Made by a program: the position numbers and the translations under genes. A stretch of DNA of 64,000 bases from Nitrospirota bacterium (lineage in GTDB: Bacteria; Nitrospirota; Nitrospiria; Nitrospirales; Nitrospiraceae): the NCBI GenBank assembly GCA_030684575.1, contig JAUXVD010000012.1, forward strand, positions 1 to 64,000. The letters run 5' to 3'. The notes under the pieces are model-generated. The model had not been told where the DNA came from. It did no database searches and saw nothing but the letters and a program-made list of their open reading frames with translations. Below are positions 9,076-17,583 of this stretch, in pieces; the first letter of the stretch is position 1, and every line of letters starts with the position of its first letter.

Positions 9076-9894
9076 CTACGCGCTGGCGGGCTGCTTCTTC
9101 CACTTCGCCAGGATCCGCTCCACCCGCATCCTGACCACCATATCCGAATCTTTCATCAATGGCTTAATCGCATCGCGGCCCCGGTCATCGCCGATCGCCT
9201 CGAGTGCCGCCGCGGATGTCAACCGGGTAAACCAATCCTTATCACCGAGCATCACGATGAGAGGATCAATCGCCTCGGCGCTCTTGATCCGGCCCAAGGC
9301 CATGATCGCCTGCTTCTGAACCATCTCATCCTTGTCCTTGAGCGCTTTGACCAACCGAGAGACTGACGGCTCCCCCAGTTCGACGAGCGCATTCGTGGCA
9401 TCGTCCTTAAACTCGTCATTTTTCAGCTGCAGCATCAACGGATCGAGCACGCGCTCGTCGCGAATCTTCCCTAACGCCGCAATCGCATACTTTCTGACAT
9501 CCCAATCGCGAAGCAACTTGATCAACAGTTCGACAGCAGGAGAACCGATCTGGCCCAACCCCTCGATGGCAACTTCCCTGACTTGCCAGTCGCCGTCACG
9601 CAGCGCATTACACAGCGGCTCCACGCAGCGTTCATCACCCATTTCCCCGAGTGTGATTGCGGCTTCGCGACGGACCACCCAATCGGAGTCCTTGAGCAGA
9701 TCAATCTGAATCTCGATCTCGTCCTTGACCTTCTCTTCTTCAAGGACCACTTCCTCGGTGAACTCCGCCATCGGAAAATCTGGGACTGGAAGTTCTCCGG
9801 TCAAATCCGCGGCTACCTGATCGGTGAATTCGTCGCTCACCGTCTCAGGAGCAATAGGGCTGGCAGATTCTTGTTTGTGCTGTGGTTGTTCCAT
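9076..9894 (-). CDS. cytoplasmic HEAT-repeat protein
   Basis: A 272-residue protein. The first 60 residues are acidic and low-complexity. The remainder is seven or so HEAT repeats of about 31 residues with the signature of PBS-lyase-type repeats ([54 protein letters not shown]). No signal peptide is present, in contrast to the other HEAT protein at 7188. It is a probable protein-binding scaffold. The family often gets labelled phycocyanobilin lyase-like, but nothing here indicates a bilin substrate. The gene is convergent with the 8617 gene. Confidence 0.88.
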   Translation of the reverse strand: MEQPQHKQESASPIAPETVSDEFTDQVAADLTGELPVPDFPMAEFTEEVVLEEEKVKDEIEIQIDLLKDSDWVVRREAAITLGEMGDERCVEPLCNALRDGDWQVREVAIEGLGQIGSPAVELLIKLLRDWDVRKYAIAALGKIRDERVLDPLMLQLKNDEFKDDATNALVELGEPSVSRLVKALKDKDEMVQKQAIMALGRIKSAEAIDPLIVMLGDKDWFTRLTSAAALEAIGDDRGRDAIKPLMKDSDMVVRMRVERILAKWKKQPASA

Positions 9895-9945
9895 AGGTAC
9901 TACCTTAATAATTCACTCGCCCATCACTGTCCCAAGCCGTGGACA

Positions 9946-10152
9946 TTACTTTGCGGGAGCAGCGGTTTTCTTGCTAGCCGAATTCTTCTTGCGTAACGTG
10001 ACCGTACGCCGTTTCCGTTGCGTCCGCCGCAGCCGCTTCTTCAACGAACGAAGGGCTTCGTCCTCTTTCGGGTTTTTGTGGCCGGTTAATTTCTCCGCCA
10101 CCTTCTTTTTAAGTCTGGTTTCGTCCGATTCAGTCGCCGTTTTCTTCGCCAT
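9946..10152 (-). CDS. small highly basic protein
   Basis: A 68-residue protein beginning MAKKTATESDETRLKKKV and rich in Lys/Arg through its length (LRSLKKRLRRTQRKRR), ending in an Ala/Lys tail like histone-H1-type or ribosome-associated tails. The ATG at 10152 is chosen over longer starts because GGAGG lies about 11 bases upstream and the extra N-terminus is not protein-like. It is possibly nucleic-acid binding, from charge alone. It is followed 51 bases downstream by the HEAT-repeat gene on the same strand. Confidence 0.7.
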   Translation of the reverse strand: MAKKTATESDETRLKKKVAEKLTGHKNPKEDEALRSLKKRLRRTQRKRRTVTLRKKNSASKKTAAPAK

Positions 10153-10277
10153 CCGGATTCGGGCCTCCATGTATACCAAATTGATCTGAATTATTTCCCG
10201 GCTCCCACCGGGAGTCGGCAGTCTAGTGGAGAGCTTCACGCCCTGTCAACCAGCGGTTCGACCGGCAGGCAGCAGAC

Positions 10278-10937
10278 CTAGGAAATGACGACCGTCGCCA
10301 CTTCGGTATGATCGGTATGATCGGCTGTCTGTAGCCCCGTCAACCGGCGTGCACGCCGCGAGACCCAGATATCGCCAGGAGAGAGTCGAACAGGATAGAC
10401 GAGAAGAGGGTCTGACTGGCCCCACGGGAATGCCAGCGCCTCCGAACCGAGTTGCTCTCGCCCAAGAAGAAGCGACGTCGAGACCGTCGCCATCGCTTCT
10501 GATGAGAGCAAAGCCACTGGCCGTCGTTCTCCAACCAACTGCACCCGAACCACGGAGAGCCCCCCTGATAACATCCCTATCCGAGCTGCGGCACCTCGTG
10601 AAAGATCGAGAATCCGCCCATTGATATAGGGCCCCCGGTCCGTAATACGAACATGAACATGCTTCCCGTTGACTAAGTTCACCACCCGAACCACACTGCC
10701 GAGCGGAAGGGTCCGATGGGCAGCGGTCAGACCATCCATATCGAACAGTTCTCCGTTCGCCGCTTGCTTGCCATGAAACGACTCGCCATACCAGGACGCC
10801 ACGCCACGATCCTCAGCCCCCACGTCCAAGTGAGACACCCCCGTAGGAACCCACGAGCAGGCCCCCATAAGTATCCCCAGGCTAAGACTCATCGCCCCTA
10901 GTAACTGGCGGCTATTTCCACGCATGTGATCGATCAT
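10278..10937 (-). CDS. rlpA: RlpA-like septal-ring lipoprotein (double-psi beta-barrel)
   Basis: A 219-residue probable lipoprotein. The N-terminus is hydrophobic and ends LGILMGAC, an acceptable lipobox. The RlpA double-psi barrel follows: GVASWYGESFHGKQAANGE, LTAAHRTLPLGSVVRV, VRITDRGPY and GRILDLSRGAAARIGM, including the Asp of the ITDRGP motif expected in catalytic RlpA lytic transglycosylases. A C-terminal region of about 90 residues lacks an obvious SPOR domain. The ATG at 10937 is preferred because GAGG sits 6 bases before it. It likely acts on naked glycan at the septum; activity is inferred from family. Confidence 0.88.
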   Translation of the reverse strand: MIDHMRGNSRQLLGAMSLSLGILMGACSWVPTGVSHLDVGAEDRGVASWYGESFHGKQAANGELFDMDGLTAAHRTLPLGSVVRVVNLVNGKHVHVRITDRGPYINGRILDLSRGAAARIGMLSGGLSVVRVQLVGERRPVALLSSEAMATVSTSLLLGREQLGSEALAFPWGQSDPLLVYPVRLSPGDIWVSRRARRLTGLQTADHTDHTEVATVVIS

Positions 10938-11297
10938 CGAAGACCTCATATCCCAGGTTGAACCAACTATCCCACAGGCCCTGGCCTGTGTACCCTCACA
11001 ATACGGTCCAACCGGCAGTCCAACAATACCGAGAGCGTAGCCCCACCCCCTACATTTGGATGAAGAAGGAAGGGAAAATCGAAGAGGGATTGTTCGAAAA
11101 AGAACGGACGTCCGAGCTTTGAAGATTACACGGCTCTATCCATATAGAAGAAACTACGTGCGATAGTCAACCCACATCAGCTCAAACTAGGATGGATGAA
11201 TGTGCCCGTACCTAAGAATGGGATACAACCCTTCGGGTCGAAACCGCCCCCGCCAGGGCATCACAGGCTGGTTGGCTGGCGAGGTACACCCGAAATG
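10938..11297. other. intergenic region with a short perfect palindrome
   Basis: No gene is supported in this stretch of about 360 bases. It contains a perfect 8-bp inverted repeat, CACAGGCC at 10973-10980 and GGCCTGTG at 10983-10990, 36 bases upstream of the RlpA-like start. It could be an operator or a small hairpin; there is no T-tract. The rest shows nothing I can name. Confidence 0.4.
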
Positions 11298-11621
11298 TTA
11301 TTGAACCTGGATAACCTGAGCAACCACCCCATCCCGCTGCTTGATATAGGTCAGCCACACCGCTTCACCCACTCGGATGGTCTGAAGCCCGACCCGCTTT
11401 CCCTTTCGGGTCACCTTGGTTTGACCTGTCACCCGGGCCCCCACGGTCATATCATTGTGCTTGCTCAAGGGTGTCTTAACGACAATCGTGTGCGGAGCCT
11501 GTGCGACGTTTACCGCCACGACCTGGCCATGAACCCGATAGCTGCGCCCAGCGGCCGCCCGACTCTCGATCGGCAGGCAAATGAACAGCACCAACGCAAC
11601 GACGGCGAATAGTCCCCTCAT
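11298..11621 (-). CDS. small exported protein of unknown function
   Basis: A 107-residue protein with a clear signal peptide (MRGLFAVVALVLFICLP then IESRAAAG, cleavage near residue 22). The mature part of about 85 residues is rich in Val/Thr beta-strand sequence (YRVHGQVVAVNVAQAPHTIV, GARVTGQTKVT), suggesting a small beta-barrel of OB- or SH3-like size. The ATG at 11621 is used. A TTG nine codons upstream is alternative, but its GAGGGG would be too close. Periplasmic location is inferred. Confidence 0.75.
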   Translation of the reverse strand: MRGLFAVVALVLFICLPIESRAAAGRSYRVHGQVVAVNVAQAPHTIVVKTPLSKHNDMTVGARVTGQTKVTRKGKRVGLQTIRVGEAVWLTYIKQRDGVVAQVIQVQ

Positions 11622-11734
11622 GCTTATGGCACCCAGATCATGGTTCAATCCCCTCTAGCAAAGAGACTCCGTACGCGCGCGGACTCTAACAGGATGGTGA
11701 AAACCTGTAAAGTTACAGAAGGCAGAGCCCGATA

Positions 11735-11763
11735 TTGACTGCCTCAATCCGACTGAGTAAGAT
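11735..11763 (+). promoter_or_regulatory. sigma-70-type promoter for the ABC/Gld operon
   Basis: TTGACT (11735-11740) and TAAGAT (11758-11763) are separated by exactly 17 bases. The predicted start site near 11770 leaves a leader of about 75 nt before the ATG at 11845. Confidence 0.65.
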
Positions 11764-11844
11764 GCCGATCTGTTGCCTGTTCGGGTGCGAATACACAACC
11801 CGCCGGCTGTGCGCCACAAACTCACACGATCCAAGTCAGCGCAT

Positions 11845-12825
11845 ATGATTGAAGTCCAACAGATCACGAAGCGGTATGGGCACCATACCGCGATCGATCG
11901 GGTCAGTTTTTCTGTCGCAAAAGGCGAGGTGTTGGCGTTCCTGGGTCCCAATGGGGCAGGGAAAACGACCACCATGCGTATCTTGACCTGCTTCATGCCG
12001 GCTACCGAGGGCACGGCACGAGTGGCAGGATTCGACTGTGCGGACCAGCCGCTCGAAGTAAAACGCCGGATCGGGTACTTGCCGGAGACGCCCCCGGTCT
12101 ACCTCGAATTGACCGTCACAGAATATCTTCAGTTTGTCGGCCGCCTCCGTGGCCTGACCGGGAAAACGCTCACCTCGGCCATGCAACGCGAAATCGAGCG
12201 GCTCGGCCTTGGCACGGTGCAGTACCGGCTCATCGGAAATCTGTCCCGCGGATACCGCCAGCGCGTCGGCTTAGCCCAAGCGTTGCTCCACGATCCTCAA
12301 GTATTAATCCTGGACGAGCCGACTGTCGGACTCGACCCGAAACAAATCATCGAGATCAGGGAGTTGATCAAGAATCTGGCCGGCTCTCATTCCGTGATTC
12401 TCAGCACCCACATTCTTCCTGAAGCCACCGCCGTGTGCCAGCGCGTCGTCATCATCAGCGGCGGACGGATCGTGGCCGAAGACACGCCGGACCAACTCTC
12501 TGCGCGGTTGCGCCAGTCCGAAAAAATCTCGCTCACGCTCAAATCTCCCGCGGCAGATACCGACAGCCGCCTGAAGGCCGTCCAAGGGGTCCAGAACGTG
12601 TTTGCGAGCGGCATCCCCGGCACCTTTCTTCTGGAATGCGACCTGGGCCGAGATGCAAGGGAAGAGGTGGCTCGGCTGGCAGTCATCAGTGGATGGGGAC
12701 TGCTTGAGTTAAAAGCCATCTCGATGACATTGGAAGACGTCTTTCTCCAATTGACAAAAGACGAAGCCGGCCTCGGACAAGACGAGGTGGTGACGCCAGC
12801 AGAACCATCAGGCCAGCCAGCATGA
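11845..12825 (+). CDS. ABC-2 type transporter ATP-binding protein (GldA-like)
   Basis: A 326-residue ATPase subunit. Walker A is GPNGAGKTTT (residues about 35-44), the signature is LSRGYRQRVGLAQAL, and Walker B LILDEPTVGLDP is followed by the switch His in STHILPEA. A C-terminal extension of about 100 residues is typical for this subfamily. The ATG at 11845 starts the domain (MIEVQQITKRYG); an upstream extension in the open frame is not conserved-looking. Its stop overlaps the permease start by 4 bases. With the next three genes it forms the widespread GldA-GldF-GldG-DUF4340 cassette, whose exported substrate is unknown. Confidence 0.93.
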   Translation: MIEVQQITKRYGHHTAIDRVSFSVAKGEVLAFLGPNGAGKTTTMRILTCFMPATEGTARVAGFDCADQPLEVKRRIGYLPETPPVYLELTVTEYLQFVGRLRGLTGKTLTSAMQREIERLGLGTVQYRLIGNLSRGYRQRVGLAQALLHDPQVLILDEPTVGLDPKQIIEIRELIKNLAGSHSVILSTHILPEATAVCQRVVIISGGRIVAEDTPDQLSARLRQSEKISLTLKSPAADTDSRLKAVQGVQNVFASGIPGTFLLECDLGRDAREEVARLAVISGWGLLELKAISMTLEDVFLQLTKDEAGLGQDEVVTPAEPSGQPA

Positions 12826-13589
12826 CACCAGTCCAAGCCATCATCGCCAAAGAGCTGCGCTCCTATTTCGTCTCACCCGTAGTGTATGTCGTAGGGGCGG
12901 TGTTTCTCTTAATTGTAGGACTGCTCTCCTATCTTTACGTCGTCTTTGCAGGAGCCCAGGCAATTCAGCTGATGCAGATGCAGGGAACAGCTCAGATCAA
13001 TCTGAACGACTTAGTCTTCCGGAATCTGTTCTCCAGCGTGCGATTCATCCTATTGATTATTCTGCCGATCCTGACGATGCGGCTCTTCGCCGAAGAACGG
13101 AAACTCCGCACCTTTGAATTCCTCTTGACCTCTCCGATCGGCATCAACGAAATTGTCGTCGGCAAATTCATGAGTGTCTTCCTCGTCTTTTTGGGGTTGC
13201 TCGGACTGACCGGGCTCATGCCGCTTGTACTCGCGCTCTTCTGCGACTTCGATTGGTATCCCGTGCTGACCGGCTACTTGGGACTGGTCTTGCTTGGCGC
13301 CCTCTTTCTCTCCGTCGGCCTGCTAGCCTCGGCCCTGACAGAAAACCAGATCGTCGCGGCCTTTATCAGCTTTGGCCTGCTACTGGTCCTCTGGCTCCTC
13401 GCCGGTGTCGGCTCACTCCTCGGAGAAACGGCCATTGGGCAGGCCATCTCATACTTGTCATTTATGGAACATTACGACCATTTAGTCCGTGGGTTGGTCG
13501 ACACGAAGGACCTCGTCTACTTTTTTAGCGGCCTCGCCTTGATGCTCTTTCTGTCTCACCGAGTCGTGGATTCATCACGATGGAAATGA
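12822..13589 (+). CDS. ABC-2 permease (GldF-like)
   Basis: A 255-residue integral membrane protein with six predicted transmembrane segments (first near residues 20-40, last near 232-248). The cytoplasmic motif RLFAEERKLRTFEFLLTSPI, with the EER and the TSP segment, is characteristic of ABC-2 permeases of the GldF family. Start ATG overlaps the ATPase stop (ATGA), and its own 3' end overlaps the next gene by 10 bases, so the genes are translationally coupled. It would form the membrane channel with the 11845 ATPase. Confidence 0.92.
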   Translation: MTPVQAIIAKELRSYFVSPVVYVVGAVFLLIVGLLSYLYVVFAGAQAIQLMQMQGTAQINLNDLVFRNLFSSVRFILLIILPILTMRLFAEERKLRTFEFLLTSPIGINEIVVGKFMSVFLVFLGLLGLTGLMPLVLALFCDFDWYPVLTGYLGLVLLGALFLSVGLLASALTENQIVAAFISFGLLLVLWLLAGVGSLLGETAIGQAISYLSFMEHYDHLVRGLVDTKDLVYFFSGLALMLFLSHRVVDSSRWK

Positions 13590-15109
13590 GCCTCAAAACG
13601 ATTCCACTTGGCGTAGTCGGAGTAGCCCTGGCCGTAGCCGGCGCGGTCGGCTACAGCCTCGCTCCGGAGAAACTCTGGCTCGTCACCCTCATGGAGGGAT
13701 CCGCGCTGCTCTGTCTCATCCTCTTCGCCGTCGTCCATTTCGGCAGCCTGAAAGCCTTCTCCACTCGCCGTTCGACACGTATGGGCGCCAACAGCCTGCT
13801 AATGATCCTTCTCTTCATCAGCATCCTCGCCATCGTGAACTTTCTCCCGGCCCGTCATTCCATTCGTTGGGACCTGTCGGAAAACCAAAACTTCTCCCTC
13901 TCCCCGCAAACACATCGCGTGCTCAGAAATCTCCCGCGCGAGGTGCTCGTCACCGTGTTCACCAGAGAAAAAGACCCCGGCTACCAGTCCTACAAGGAAC
14001 GGCTCGATAGCTATCGGCAGGCCAGCTCAAAGATTACCGTGGAATTCGTCGACCCGGAACGGCAGCCGAAAATTGCTCAAACCTATGGTATTTCCAGAAC
14101 TGACACAGCCGTATTCGAAAGCGGCGGACACATGGTTCGTATCACCGCTCCTTCGGAGGTGGAACTGACCGGAGCATTTATCCGCGTGTCTCAAGACAGC
14201 AAGAAGCGCGTACTCTTTCTCGAAGGGCATGGTGAACCAAGTCTCGACGATCGGGAACGAACCGGGTTGTCTACCGCCAGAGAAATCCTGGTCAAGCAGG
14301 GGTACGACGTCGGCACCGTCAGCCTGCTGAAAGAAACCGCCGTACCGGATCACACCGCCATCCTCGTCGTCGCCGGCCCCCGTCGTCCGGTGATCATCGA
14401 GGAGCAAGAACGTATTCATAGCTATGTGGAAAAAGGCGGCCATCTGCTGCTGCTGCTCGACCCGAATACGCAAGCAGACCTGAATCCCTTGCTCAAGCGG
14501 TGGGGCCTGGGAGTCGGCCCTGGATCTCTGGTCGATTTACAAGATCGACTGGCCCAAGGCGATCTCACCTCCCTGCTTGTCCGCACGTTCACCGAACATG
14601 AAATTACGCAGGACCTCTCCGCGGCCGTGCTCTTTCCCCTTGCACGGCATATCACCTTTGACGAACAGGTTGGCGCGGCATGGGACTACGTGCCGCTTGC
14701 CCGCACATCCCCAAACAGTTGGGCAGAAACCGACTTGAAGGGCCGTGTCGTCAACCTCGATGAAAAGGAAGACATCAAAGGCCCCCTACCGATGGCTGCG
14801 GCCCTTACACCAAAAATCACACCGGAAGAAGGCAAGCCCCGTCCAGCCATCGTGGTCATCGGCAATTCCACGTTTGCGACCAATGCCTTCGTCAACTTTC
14901 CCGGCAACAGCGATTTTTTCCTCCATACGGCTGGATGGTTGGCTGAAGAACGGAACATGATGGCGATCGCCCCGAGAGATTCCGCGCTTCGACCGTTTAC
15001 GCCCAACCCATTACAGGAACGAGCCCTGCTCTATCTACAAGTCATCCTCCTGCCGGCCACCATGTGTATCGCCGGCATCATGGTCTGGCGAAAACGTCGG
15101 CGCCTATAG
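13580..15109 (+). CDS. GldG-like ABC-associated protein with periplasmic domain
   Basis: A 509-residue protein. It has two N-terminal transmembrane segments (about residues 10-27 and 33-52) and a third at 70-90 (LLMILLFISILAIVNFLPA). A long periplasmic domain of the GldG/IFT52-like type follows (RWDLSENQNFSLSPQTHRVL, VTVFTREKDPGYQSYKERL, and the segment KGGHLLLLLDPN near 285). A C-terminal membrane helix (YLQVILLPATMCIAGIMVW) precedes a basic tail. It overlaps the permease gene and precedes the DUF4340 gene by 4 bases. In gliding Bacteroidota the homologue is needed for motility; outside them its role is unsettled. Confidence 0.9.
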   Translation: MEMSLKTIPLGVVGVALAVAGAVGYSLAPEKLWLVTLMEGSALLCLILFAVVHFGSLKAFSTRRSTRMGANSLLMILLFISILAIVNFLPARHSIRWDLSENQNFSLSPQTHRVLRNLPREVLVTVFTREKDPGYQSYKERLDSYRQASSKITVEFVDPERQPKIAQTYGISRTDTAVFESGGHMVRITAPSEVELTGAFIRVSQDSKKRVLFLEGHGEPSLDDRERTGLSTAREILVKQGYDVGTVSLLKETAVPDHTAILVVAGPRRPVIIEEQERIHSYVEKGGHLLLLLDPNTQADLNPLLKRWGLGVGPGSLVDLQDRLAQGDLTSLLVRTFTEHEITQDLSAAVLFPLARHITFDEQVGAAWDYVPLARTSPNSWAETDLKGRVVNLDEKEDIKGPLPMAAALTPKITPEEGKPRPAIVVIGNSTFATNAFVNFPGNSDFFLHTAGWLAEERNMMAIAPRDSALRPFTPNPLQERALLYLQVILLPATMCIAGIMVWRKRRRL

Positions 15110-15113
15110 AACG

Positions 15114-16487
15114 ATGCGTTATTGGCCCACATTCGTCATGGCACTCGTATTGGCTGGGCTCGGCCTCTACCTCTATGCCATCGAACTCCCCCAGCAAGAG
15201 TCGCACGAGCAGCAAGAGACTGCCGACAAGAAGGTCCTGCTCCTTGACCAGCAAATGCTCACAGGACTCACCGTCAAAACCGACCGGCACGAACTCGTCT
15301 TTGCCAGGACTCCTGAGAAGGGCTGGATGATGACCGCGCCCCTCAAGACTGACGCAGATCAGCGGGAACTACAGAATCTCATCAGAGCCTTAGTCACCGG
15401 TGCCGTGACCCGTATCGTCGAAGACCGCCCCGCGAACTTGGCCCCCTATGGACTCGACGACCCGATCACCACCATCACCATCATGGCCGGCACCGAACGG
15501 GAGACGCTCTCCATCGGAGATAGCGGACCTCTCTCCTCTACGCTGTACGTCCTTCGTGAATCGGATCGCAAGGTCCTGCTCACCAATCTGGCCCCCAAAG
15601 ACTTCGTCAACAAAACCTTGATGACATTTCGACGCAAAGACCTCTTGCGCCTCTCACAAGGCAACGTCGAACAGATCCGACTGACCTACCCGACCACAGA
15701 AATCGCGCTCTATCAGACACAGGAGAAACCCAAGAGCAAATGGAGGCTTCGCTACCCGATTGAAGCAGAAGCGGATCAAACGGAGGTGCGAACCCTGTTG
15801 TTCAGACTCGAAGACCTCAAAGCGTTGGGCATCGTCGATCCGGGCCCCGAACGAGACGCCTTGGCGAACACACTCACCGCGCCAAAAGTCAAAATCGCCA
15901 TCCATACGTCCGATGGGGATCAAACGGTCAAGCTCTACCAGCCGGACCCAGCCAGCGGCGAAGCCTTTGCGGAAATGACCCCCACTGGCCCGCTGTACCG
16001 CATCAATCCCACCGCGATCAAAGACCTGACCAAAGAGCTCTTTTCCTTCCAAGACAAGCGGCTGCTCGGCATCGATTACACGGATATCGCCATGCTCTCG
16101 GTGAAAACCGCAACCGAACACTATGTCTTGATCAATCAACAAAAAGAATGGGTCATGGAAGATCGGCCGGAACCATTGGACCAACAGGCCACCGATCTCT
16201 TTGTCAGCCGTGTCGCGAATGTGCCGGCAGAAGAACGGGTTATCAAACAGGCCGGACCATTGGCGCCCTATGGGCTCGTGGCACCGGCAGCGGAATTCAT
16301 CGCCACAGGGCGGGATGGAAAGATTGCCGGAAAACTCTTGATCGGGAGCCATGCCAACGGCCTGGCCTATGCGATGGGGCAACGGACCCCCGGCATCTTT
16401 CAGATTCGCGCCGACCTGCTCACGCAAATTCCTGAAAAGAGCGATCTCTTCGCTCAAAAAACCGGGAAGACGCCAACAACCCCGTAG
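15114..16487 (+). CDS. DUF4340 protein of the Gld-type ABC cassette
   Basis: A 457-residue protein with one N-terminal transmembrane segment (residues 6-22) and a large extracytoplasmic region built of repeated DUF4340-type units. Each carries a pattern such as GWMMTAPLKTDADQRELQNL, LAPYGLDDPITTITI, LSIGD, later repeated as WRLRYPIEAEADQTEVRTLL and LAPYGLVAPAAEFI. It is the usual fourth member of the ATPase-permease-GldG operon and is coupled to it by 4-base spacing. It probably forms the periplasmic partner of GldG. Function unknown. Confidence 0.9.
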   Translation: MRYWPTFVMALVLAGLGLYLYAIELPQQESHEQQETADKKVLLLDQQMLTGLTVKTDRHELVFARTPEKGWMMTAPLKTDADQRELQNLIRALVTGAVTRIVEDRPANLAPYGLDDPITTITIMAGTERETLSIGDSGPLSSTLYVLRESDRKVLLTNLAPKDFVNKTLMTFRRKDLLRLSQGNVEQIRLTYPTTEIALYQTQEKPKSKWRLRYPIEAEADQTEVRTLLFRLEDLKALGIVDPGPERDALANTLTAPKVKIAIHTSDGDQTVKLYQPDPASGEAFAEMTPTGPLYRINPTAIKDLTKELFSFQDKRLLGIDYTDIAMLSVKTATEHYVLINQQKEWVMEDRPEPLDQQATDLFVSRVANVPAEERVIKQAGPLAPYGLVAPAAEFIATGRDGKIAGKLLIGSHANGLAYAMGQRTPGIFQIRADLLTQIPEKSDLFAQKTGKTPTTP

Positions 16488-16718
16488 TCGCAGTCGATCG
16501 CGTTCGCTCCCTCAACACAGCCGCTCCCAGCGATTTCACAGGTACCAGCACCTGATAACACAGGAAGAAGCCACGGCTAGATCTCTATCCTCACTAGGCC
16601 CCTGCCTGCCCGTTTAAGTTTCCTGGAGCAAGACCGATAGAGACCTTGAACATCTACGACCTACAGATACGACGGTTGGCTCAACCCGTTCGGCGATTGA
16701 CCGAGCCAGGAGGTCCTC

Positions 16719-17225
16719 ATGAAGAAACAGGCACCTGTGCCCCCATCCTCCACCAAAATAATTCTGATCGTTGACGATGACCCGTCAATGCGCCTGATCT
16801 GCGTGAAAACCCTCCGAGCCGAGGGATTTACAGTCCTCGAAGCGGAGGGCAGCTCAGAATCATTAAAGATCTTAGCTACCCATACAGAGCCGATCGATTT
16901 ACTCGTGACCGATCTGATGCTTCCACCGCCAGGCCTTAAGTTTGCCTCCACCAAAAATCCCTATCCGCGGGTCCATGGTCACGAAATCATCCAACGAACC
17001 CTGGATATGAAAAAGACGCTCCGGGTGATCCTGATGTCGAGCTTGTCTGAACAAGATCGCAAGGCCTATCACCTCTCCACTGACCACGTCCCTTTTCTCC
17101 AAAAACCATTTTCCGTTGAAACCCTCCTGCAACTGGTCCATGAGGTGCTCGCCGCAGCACCACTTTCAATCGACGAATCCGCCGGCGCGTCGATTGCCAA
17201 GCAAGACGTTCGATGGTATGGCTGA
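16719..17225 (+). CDS. single-domain response regulator (CheY-like) with an insertion
   Basis: A 168-residue receiver protein. Acidic pocket D20/D21 (LIVDDDPS), phospho-acceptor D65 (LLVTDLMLPPPG), Ser in ILMSSLSEQD and Lys129 (LQKPF) are all present. Between the acceptor and alpha-3 there is an unusual insertion of about 20 residues (GLKFASTKNPYPRVHGHEI), absent from ordinary CheY-type domains. No output domain is present; the last 25 residues are a tail. GGAGG stands 7 bases before the ATG. No kinase gene is adjacent, so its partner is unknown. Confidence 0.88.
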   Translation: MKKQAPVPPSSTKIILIVDDDPSMRLICVKTLRAEGFTVLEAEGSSESLKILATHTEPIDLLVTDLMLPPPGLKFASTKNPYPRVHGHEIIQRTLDMKKTLRVILMSSLSEQDRKAYHLSTDHVPFLQKPFSVETLLQLVHEVLAAAPLSIDESAGASIAKQDVRWYG

Positions 17226-17362
17226 CCGCTCGTTCCAATGCACCTCAACTCCGCCCCTCCCAACCCCAGATCAATCTTCACGGAATCCTCTTGGAGCCAG
17301 GCCACTGTGACCACACTCCCCGCTAGACTTTCCTCGATTCCTGCAGTATCGTAGCCCCCGTT

Positions 17363-17439
<77 letters not shown>

Positions 17440-17542
17440 AATCAACCTCGCCCCTGCCTTCGCACCATCACCATTCAGTGAAACGAACCAACCTCCTCCC
17501 TCAACCGACGTCCAGCTGACCTGTTCACTTTCCTATGTTTTC

Positions 17543-17571
17543 TTGCCGCGTTGTAGCGGCTGGGCTAGACT
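17543..17571 (+). promoter_or_regulatory. promoter very close to the 17584 start codon
   Basis: TTGCCG (17543-17548) and TAGACT (17566-17571) are 17 bases apart. The expected transcription start near 17578 leaves only about 6 nt before the ATG at 17584 and no Shine-Dalgarno sequence, so the message may be effectively leaderless. Confidence 0.5.
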
Positions 17572-17583
17572 TTCTCCACACCT

